Positions 63,907 to 64,000 of a DNA stretch of 64,000 nucleotides are shown here, piece after piece. Below the pieces are notes generated by a model. The model was not told the DNA's origin and ran no database searches. It saw only the letters and a list, made by a program, of their open reading frames with translations. Each line of letters opens with the position of its first letter. The first letter of the stretch is position 1. The translations under genes and the position numbers were made by a program. The stretch lies in NCBI RefSeq assembly GCF_016411865.1, contig NZ_JAEKJA010000003.1, positions 496,001-560,000 on the forward strand. The letters are read 5' to 3'. The DNA is from Acuticoccus mangrovi (GTDB lineage: Bacteria; Pseudomonadota; Alphaproteobacteria; Rhizobiales; Amorphaceae).

Positions 63907-64000
63907 ATGAAACGTGCAAGAGTTGCGACACTGAAGCTTGGGCTCGCCATGGCGCTCCTCTCCGCCGGCAGCCTGCATGCGGCCGAGCTCCGCTACGGCA
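63907..64000 (+). CDS. TRAP transporter substrate-binding protein, start only
   Basis: An ATG at 63907, closely preceded by AGGAGGACAGG, begins a signal peptide (KLGLAMALLSAGSLHAAE) and continues into ELRYG, the usual first strand of DctP proteins. The rest is beyond the window. Its position after dctQ and dctM supports the call. Confidence 0.75.
   Translation, partial: MKRARVATLKLGLAMALLSAGSLHAAELRYG

Overview
The window is high-GC DNA with dense coding on both strands and an alphaproteobacterial gene complement, most likely Hyphomicrobiales (Rhizobiales-like). Pointers are the long-form dCTP deaminase overlapping recQ, an ABC1 kinase with the KVAQ variant motif, several TRAP and polar amino-acid ABC transporters, and an initiator tRNA whose anticodon stem has only two of the three usual G-C pairs. 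Species cannot be named from sequence alone.

Layout. 1-17.5 kb looks like core genome: a HAMP-containing chemoreceptor (cut by the left edge) with a secreted sensor partner, a DMT exporter, a hydrolase, a NavAb-like voltage-gated sodium channel, tRNA-Gly(CCC), rfbD, divergent potassium genes (CPA2 antiporter and trkH), metZ, a periplasmic glycerophosphodiesterase, dcd-recQ, an ABC1 kinase and a homocysteine methyltransferase. At 17.5 kb tRNA-fMet marks the start of an island of visibly lower GC that reaches about 30.2 kb. The island holds a wrecked type I restriction-modification locus (hsdM, hsdS and hsdR fragments around one intact DUF4268 nuclease-like gene). Next, on the minus strand, is a Zorya type I anti-phage operon, zorA-zorB-zorC-zorD, with every junction an ATGA overlap. 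The Mrr-like nuclease domain expected at the end of ZorD lies in a separate frame behind a stop codon and a G7 tract.

30.2-40.7 kb is a series of small cassettes, each with its own TetR-family regulator: a flavodoxin-fold quinone reductase, an SDR, an O-methyltransferase, a 3-hydroxyisobutyrate dehydrogenase-like/SDR pair, and a periplasmic redox module (DUF5666-like protein, cytochrome b561, molybdopterin oxidoreductase). The last TetR gene sits between that module and a LysE exporter, and three copies of one 16-bp dyad flank these genes, which suggests a small local regulon.

40.7-47 kb is a minus-strand operon for a polar amino-acid ABC transporter (binding protein, two permeases, ATPase) followed by an arginase-fold ureohydrolase and a DMT exporter, with a divergent LysR gene. 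This suggests uptake and hydrolysis of a guanidino compound. 47-53.7 kb is one autotransporter gene of about 2,230 codons with roughly fourteen copies of an AQS(I/V/L)GGGGG motif; the 540 bp upstream are non-coding and rich in inverted repeats. 54.3-64 kb groups a quinone oxidoreductase, a LysR regulator, a flavin monooxygenase, a fumarate-reductase-type flavoprotein and two tandem TRAP transporter operons. The second operon ends with the start of a binding-protein gene cut by the right edge. Together they look like a locus for uptake and oxidation of an organic or aromatic acid.
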